Below, piece by piece: positions 60,516 through 64,000 of a DNA stretch of 64,000 bases (the first letter of the stretch is position 1; the number at the start of each line of letters is the position of its first letter). Origin of the DNA: SZUA-370 sp034003955. GTDB lineage: Bacteria > Spirochaetota > Spirochaetia > Treponematales > UBA12059. The notes under the pieces are model-generated. The model saw only the letters and a program-made list of their open reading frames with translations, was not told the origin of the DNA and searched no databases. The stretch lies in contig JAVEXO010000004.1 of the NCBI GenBank assembly GCA_034003955.1, forward strand, positions 18,868 through 82,867. Direction: 5' to 3'. Position numbers and translations under genes: made by a program.

Positions 60516-61535
60516 TCAGGGTGCCTGAAGGGCGTCGAGAGAAGCCTTGACCGCGGCATCCAGTCTAGAAGGATCGAAGCTTAAAACCTTGGCAGGCTTA
60601 GGGGAGCCTGCATAGCTTTCTGGCATGACGACTCCTGGCATGACCGGGTACATCCAGTTTGTCAGGGGCAAGGCCGCCTGGAAATCGTTTGTCAGCATGA
60701 AGTCTATGAAGGCCTCGGCCGCCTTGCGGTGCCTGGCTCCCTTCGTGATACCGGCTCCTTCTATCTGTACGGGATGACCCTCATTAAACTCCAGTGCTCG
60801 GTAGCGACCTGCCGTCTCGAATTCGGCATGGTAGGCGGCACTTGTCGTGTATGAAATGACAAGCGGAGCCTCTCCGGCTGTAAAGAGGCCATAACCAGTA
60901 TCCCATCCAGGCGACATGGTCAGAATTGATGGCTTGAGCCGTTTCCAGTATTCAGGCAACTCTTCACCATAGACAGCAGCCGTCCATGCCAGGAATCCCA
61001 GGCCGGGCGTCGATGTTCTAGGATCCATGAGAATTAGCTTCTTGGCGTATTGTGGTTTAGTCAGGTCTTCAAGCGATTGGGGAGGGTTTGACAATTTTTC
61101 CGAGTCCCACATGATGGCAAAACTGCTCCAGTCGTATGGCGTCAGATGCCACTCTGCGTCGAGTACTAGTTCTGGAGGAATATCTGCGTGATTCTTTGGT
61201 TTATATGGTGACAACACGTCTTTGGCCAGAGCCTTGGGGAGGAGGTTCCCGTCTATGCCTATGAGCACATCGGCTATGCTCTTGTCTTTTTCTTCTATGG
61301 CTCTAGATAGTACTTGTCCTGAGTCGCCAGGAACTACAAGCTCCACGGTGAAACCTGTTGCCTTCTCAAAGGCCGGTATCACAATGGGAGCGGGCCCCCA
61401 TTCTGTAGCAAATGAGTCGTAGGCATATATGACAAGGTCGGCATCCGATTCTTGGACGCATGATAGTAAAAGGCCACAGAGAGCGGTGAACAAGACCGCC
61501 TTGACCTTCCTGGAATACATATGAAGTGTGCTCAT
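60516..61535 (-). CDS. thiB: thiamine-binding lipoprotein
   Basis: Solute-binding protein with lipobox GLLLSC, so anchored in the membrane. Family motifs VIYAYDSFATEWGPAP, ADVLIGIDGNLL and TPYDWSSFAIMWD fit ThiB/TbpA. 339 residues. ATG 61535 lies 7 nt after GGAGG, which is itself the 3' end of the TPP aptamer. First gene of thiB-thiP-thiQ. Confidence 0.9.
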   Translation of the reverse strand: MSTLHMYSRKVKAVLFTALCGLLLSCVQESDADLVIYAYDSFATEWGPAPIVIPAFEKATGFTVELVVPGDSGQVLSRAIEEKDKSIADVLIGIDGNLLPKALAKDVLSPYKPKNHADIPPELVLDAEWHLTPYDWSSFAIMWDSEKLSNPPQSLEDLTKPQYAKKLILMDPRTSTPGLGFLAWTAAVYGEELPEYWKRLKPSILTMSPGWDTGYGLFTAGEAPLVISYTTSAAYHAEFETAGRYRALEFNEGHPVQIEGAGITKGARHRKAAEAFIDFMLTNDFQAALPLTNWMYPVMPGVVMPESYAGSPKPAKVLSFDPSRLDAAVKASLDALQAP

Positions 61536-61540
61536 GGTAC

Positions 61541-61627
61541 TCCCTCCGCCGGCATTATCCGGATCAGGTTATTCGGGTCTGTTCTCAGACGGCTTTGATT
61601 CCAACGGAACCGTACCGACACCCCGGC
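61541..61627 (-). promoter_or_regulatory. TPP riboswitch (thi box)
   Basis: Minus-strand RNA shows GGGGTG, CTGAGA, ACCCG, AACCTGATC, CGGATAATGCCGGCGG and GGAGGGA in the order and spacing of the TPP aptamer, with an enlarged P3 arm. The terminal GGAGG (61547-61543) is also the thiB Shine-Dalgarno, so ligand binding would block translation directly. No separate terminator is seen. Confidence 0.95.
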
Positions 61628-61634
61628 ATTGATG

Positions 61635-61664
61635 AAGATACGCCCGACAAAGCTACAGGGTCAA
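61635..61664 (-). promoter_or_regulatory. promoter of the thiamine transport unit
   Basis: Minus strand: TTGACC (61664-61659), 18-bp spacer, TATCTT (61640-61635). Transcription would start almost at the first base of the aptamer. Confidence 0.6.
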
Positions 61665-61679
61665 GCCTTGGAGGGTCCT

Positions 61680-61707
61680 TTGATAAAGATCATCATTCGT
61701 TTACAAT
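61680..61707 (+). promoter_or_regulatory. promoter of the helicase gene, leaderless geometry
   Basis: TTGATA (61680-61685), 16-bp spacer, TACAAT (61702-61707), 6 nt, ATG 61714. No Shine-Dalgarno. Confidence 0.55.
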
Positions 61708-61713
61708 GTTGCC

Positions 61714-64000
61714 ATGGACGCAAAAAGTCTCCCCGTATATCAACAGAAAAAAAGAATTCTCGATGCCCTTGAAAACAACCAGGTCATAGTAGTCGAGAGC
61801 CCAACCGGTTCAGGCAAGACGACTCAGCTACCAGTCATACTCAATGAGGCGGGTTTTGCGTCATTTGGCATGATTGGTGTGACCCAGCCAAGGCGAATAG
61901 CCGCCATATCGGTAAGCGAGTTCATTTCTAAACAGCTGGGCCAGAGCATGCCTGGCCTGGTCGGCTACAAGATGCGCTTCGAGGATAAGACAAACCTCGA
62001 TACCCGCATAAAGATAATGACCGATGGCATACTGCTTCAGGAGATGAAGCTTGATCCGTCATTATCAAGGTATTCTGTCATCATGGTAGACGAAGCTCAT
62101 GAACGAAGCCTCAATATAGATTTTATTCTGGGCCTTCTTAAGCGTGTTCTAGAGGAGCGACCAGAATTTAAAGTGATAGTATCGAGCGCAACCATAAACG
62201 CAGAGATATTCAGCGCGTATTTTGGCGATTGTCCCATAGTCAAGATAGAGACACAGATGTATCCGGTTACCATAGTATGGGATCCGCCTGCCATAGAAGG
62301 CAATCCAGAATCTTTGATAGACAAGATAGAGCAGATCGTTGACCGCGTCATTGGGGACAGACGCGACGGCGACATACTCATTTTCCTGCCGGGCGAACGC
62401 CTCATTAAGGACTGCATGAAACGTCTGGCATTCGGGAATAGCCGAGGGCGCATCAGCATAGTTCCCCTGTACGCCAGACTTGGCAAGGACGAGCAGCAAC
62501 ATGTATTCGACAAGGCTCCTCTCGGCAAGAAGAAGGTAATAATATCGACAAACATAGCAGAAACAAGCGTGACGATAGACGGCGTCACAAGCGTCATAGA
62601 CTCGGGGCAAGCCAAGCTTAATTTCTACAACCCCAAGACATACACGGCCAGCCTAGTACAGGTGCCTGTTTCAAAGGCGTCCAGCAATCAACGCAAGGGA
62701 CGCGCCGGGCGAACGGCTCCCGGTTTCTGCTATCGCCTGTACCCCCGCGACGACTTTGAAAATCGATCCCTCTTTACGATGGAGGAGATATACCGTACAG
62801 ACCTGTCGGAGGTCGTCCTGAGGATGGCGGAGCTCGGCATTACAGACTTTGAACGATTCGACTTCATATCTAAGCCCCCTCGCTCCGGTATGCTTGGGGC
62901 CATGGCCATACTCAACCTCCTGGAGGCATTCGAGTCTGATCGCAGCCTTTCAAAGGTTGGGCAGATGATGTGTGCCTTCCCGCTCTTGCCACGATTATCA
63001 AGAATGATTGTGGAGGCCATACTCAAGTATCCCGATGTCGTCGAAGAGGTCATCATTGCGGCATCGTTTTTATCTACCCAGAGCCCCTATGTGTTGCCCC
63101 CAGGCGAGGAGCTGGAGGCTAGGCGTGCGCATCATGAGTTCCGCGATAGCGCAGGTGACTTCATGTCATACCTGCGGATATACAGGGCGTTTGGGGCGGC
63201 AAAGAACAAGGACAAATTTTGTGCACGTAGCTACCTCGATGAACGTACCTTGCTTGAGATTTGCCGTATAAAGGAGCAGATAGAACTGATAGTCCATGAT
63301 CTGGGTGTGCCTATCACTTCGGGTGGCTCTACAGAAGATTACCTGTGTGCCGTAAGCCGAGGCCTCATACAGTTTGTATGCGCACGGCAGGAGAGGGGCC
63401 TATTCCGCACCCTGATGGGCGAACGGGTTCAGATTCATCCAAGCTCTGTCATGTTCAAGGAGAATCCTGATTATATAGTCGCAGGAGAGATTGTAAGGAC
63501 GACACGCATGTATGCCATGAGTGTTTCTCCGCTACAAAAACGCATGCTTTCAAAGATTTCTCCCATTGTTGCCGAGACTCTCCTTGGCCAAGGCTCTGTG
63601 GCAGAACCTGTTCACGGACAGCGTGGCAGCAAGTATGCCTCATCGAGATCGACCCAGACCCAAGGCCGCGGTGAACGTGGGAGAGACAGGCTAGAAGAGG
63701 CTAGAGATTTTACAAGCCGCGTAAAGATAGGTGGAGAAATCTTTGAACTGGTAGCAGAGAAGAAGCGCAAGAAGGCATTGCTTGAGTGGGAGGCGTTTAG
63801 TCGTGCTCGATCGAGCCTCGGCACAGACTCAGGCCAGGCGTATAAGGGAATGCTCGGTGTCGTTAAAGTAGGACACGCCAGGTTGATGGACGGCGAGAAG
63901 CTAGAGACTATACTTCGAGTAGCCCATTGGCTCGACCCTGTAAATGACCTGAAGAAGGATTGGCCGAAACGAAAACAATTCAACAGCTCGGAAGATCTGC
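61714..64000 (+). CDS. hrpA: HrpA-type DEAH RNA helicase, 5' part
   Basis: DEAH-box helicase open at the right edge; 762 residues are visible. Motif I TGSGKTT (31-37), Ia TQPRRIAA, II DEAH (126-129), III SSAT, V STNIAETSVTIDGV, VI QRKGRAGR, then a helicase-associated (HA2) and OB region. HrpA proteins act on mRNA or ribosomes; the exact substrate here is unknown. ATG 61714 has a promoter -10 only 6 nt upstream. A basic, Ser/Arg-rich segment (~630-660) is unusual for the family. Confidence 0.92.
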   Translation, partial: MDAKSLPVYQQKKRILDALENNQVIVVESPTGSGKTTQLPVILNEAGFASFGMIGVTQPRRIAAISVSEFISKQLGQSMPGLVGYKMRFEDKTNLDTRIKIMTDGILLQEMKLDPSLSRYSVIMVDEAHERSLNIDFILGLLKRVLEERPEFKVIVSSATINAEIFSAYFGDCPIVKIETQMYPVTIVWDPPAIEGNPESLIDKIEQIVDRVIGDRRDGDILIFLPGERLIKDCMKRLAFGNSRGRISIVPLYARLGKDEQQHVFDKAPLGKKKVIISTNIAETSVTIDGVTSVIDSGQAKLNFYNPKTYTASLVQVPVSKASSNQRKGRAGRTAPGFCYRLYPRDDFENRSLFTMEEIYRTDLSEVVLRMAELGITDFERFDFISKPPRSGMLGAMAILNLLEAFESDRSLSKVGQMMCAFPLLPRLSRMIVEAILKYPDVVEEVIIAASFLSTQSPYVLPPGEELEARRAHHEFRDSAGDFMSYLRIYRAFGAAKNKDKFCARSYLDERTLLEICRIKEQIELIVHDLGVPITSGGSTEDYLCAVSRGLIQFVCARQERGLFRTLMGERVQIHPSSVMFKENPDYIVAGEIVRTTRMYAMSVSPLQKRMLSKISPIVAETLLGQGSVAEPVHGQRGSKYASSRSTQTQGRGERGRDRLEEARDFTSRVKIGGEIFELVAEKKRKKALLEWEAFSRARSSLGTDSGQAYKGMLGVVKVGHARLMDGEKLETILRVAHWLDPVNDLKKDWPKRKQFNSSEDL

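Noticed and set aside
1..64000. Mobile elements, CRISPR arrays, phage genes
   Set aside because: No transposase, integrase, terminal repeats, spaced repeat array or phage structural genes were seen; gene content is uniformly chromosomal.

Overview
The window is a gene-dense bacterial chromosome segment of moderate G+C with no rRNA, phage, insertion sequence or CRISPR. It is most likely from a spirochaete of the treponeme type. The reasons are: runs of lipoprotein and TPR genes, tandem divergent signal peptidases I, a tbpA-thiP-thiQ type thiamine transporter under a TPP riboswitch, a tig-clpP-clpX-lon block, a yebC-ruvC-ruvA-ruvB-queA block, and strong use of ATA (Ile) and AGG (Arg) codons. 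The species cannot be named from the sequence alone. Genes are packed into co-directional runs, often joined by ATGA, GTGA or TAATG overlaps.

Layout. 1-6.2 kb: end of tpiA, secG, a PTS IIA-like protein, a J-domain protein, a SurA-like foldase, nusB, a TPR lipoprotein and map. 6.4-11.6 kb: an HtrA protease, a phosphoribosyltransferase and a 1007-residue exported beta-helix protein. 11.6-17.2 kb: an isochorismatase-like hydrolase and glgC (minus), then a helicase/exonuclease pair matching MrfA-MrfB. 17.2-22.6 kb (minus): rlmN with two TPR-type genes, then rsmD, smpB and a PEGA/SUMF1 protein. 22.7-26.4 kb: two signal peptidases, hemW and pdxY. 26.5-28.5 kb (minus): DUF2147, an MBL-fold hydrolase and a pentapeptide-repeat protein. 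28.5-33 kb: a Cys-rich protein, murI, rsgA, mutS2. A lone NeuB-like synthase follows (minus). 34.2-40 kb: a small Cys protein, yebC, ruvCAB, queA, cca. 40-41.8 kb (minus): coaD, rpmF, acpP, rnc. 41.9-44.9 kb: lnt, an unknown gene and the radical-SAM gene amrS. 45-45.6 kb: five tRNAs (His, Arg, Lys, Leu, Gly). 45.7-51.7 kb: tig, clpP, clpX, lon and a small membrane protein. 51.7-56.4 kb: a lipoprotein peptidase, an EamA transporter, an amidohydrolase, and amrA with a degenerate Memo-family amrB. 56.4-64 kb: an orphan NtrC-type regulator, the thiamine ABC transporter, and the start of an HrpA-type RNA helicase.

How the genes fit together. Most loci are housekeeping: protein export and maturation (secG, surA, lepB x2, map, lnt, tig), proteolysis (htrA, clpXP, lon), recombination and repair (ruvABC, mutS2, mrfAB), RNA maturation (cca, rnc, rlmN, queA, rsmD, smpB) and thiamine uptake.

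The most unusual signals are these. A perfect 18-bp inverted repeat lies inside the mrfB coding sequence. A Memo-family protein has lost conserved histidines but sits beside an intact AmrA, with amrS 10 kb away. Several genes have a -10 hexamer only 6-9 nt before the start codon and no Shine-Dalgarno, suggesting leaderless mRNAs; two of them diverge from overlapping -35 boxes. A tRNA-Gly has C in place of U55 in the T-loop. The tig leader carries an unexplained hairpin and direct repeat.
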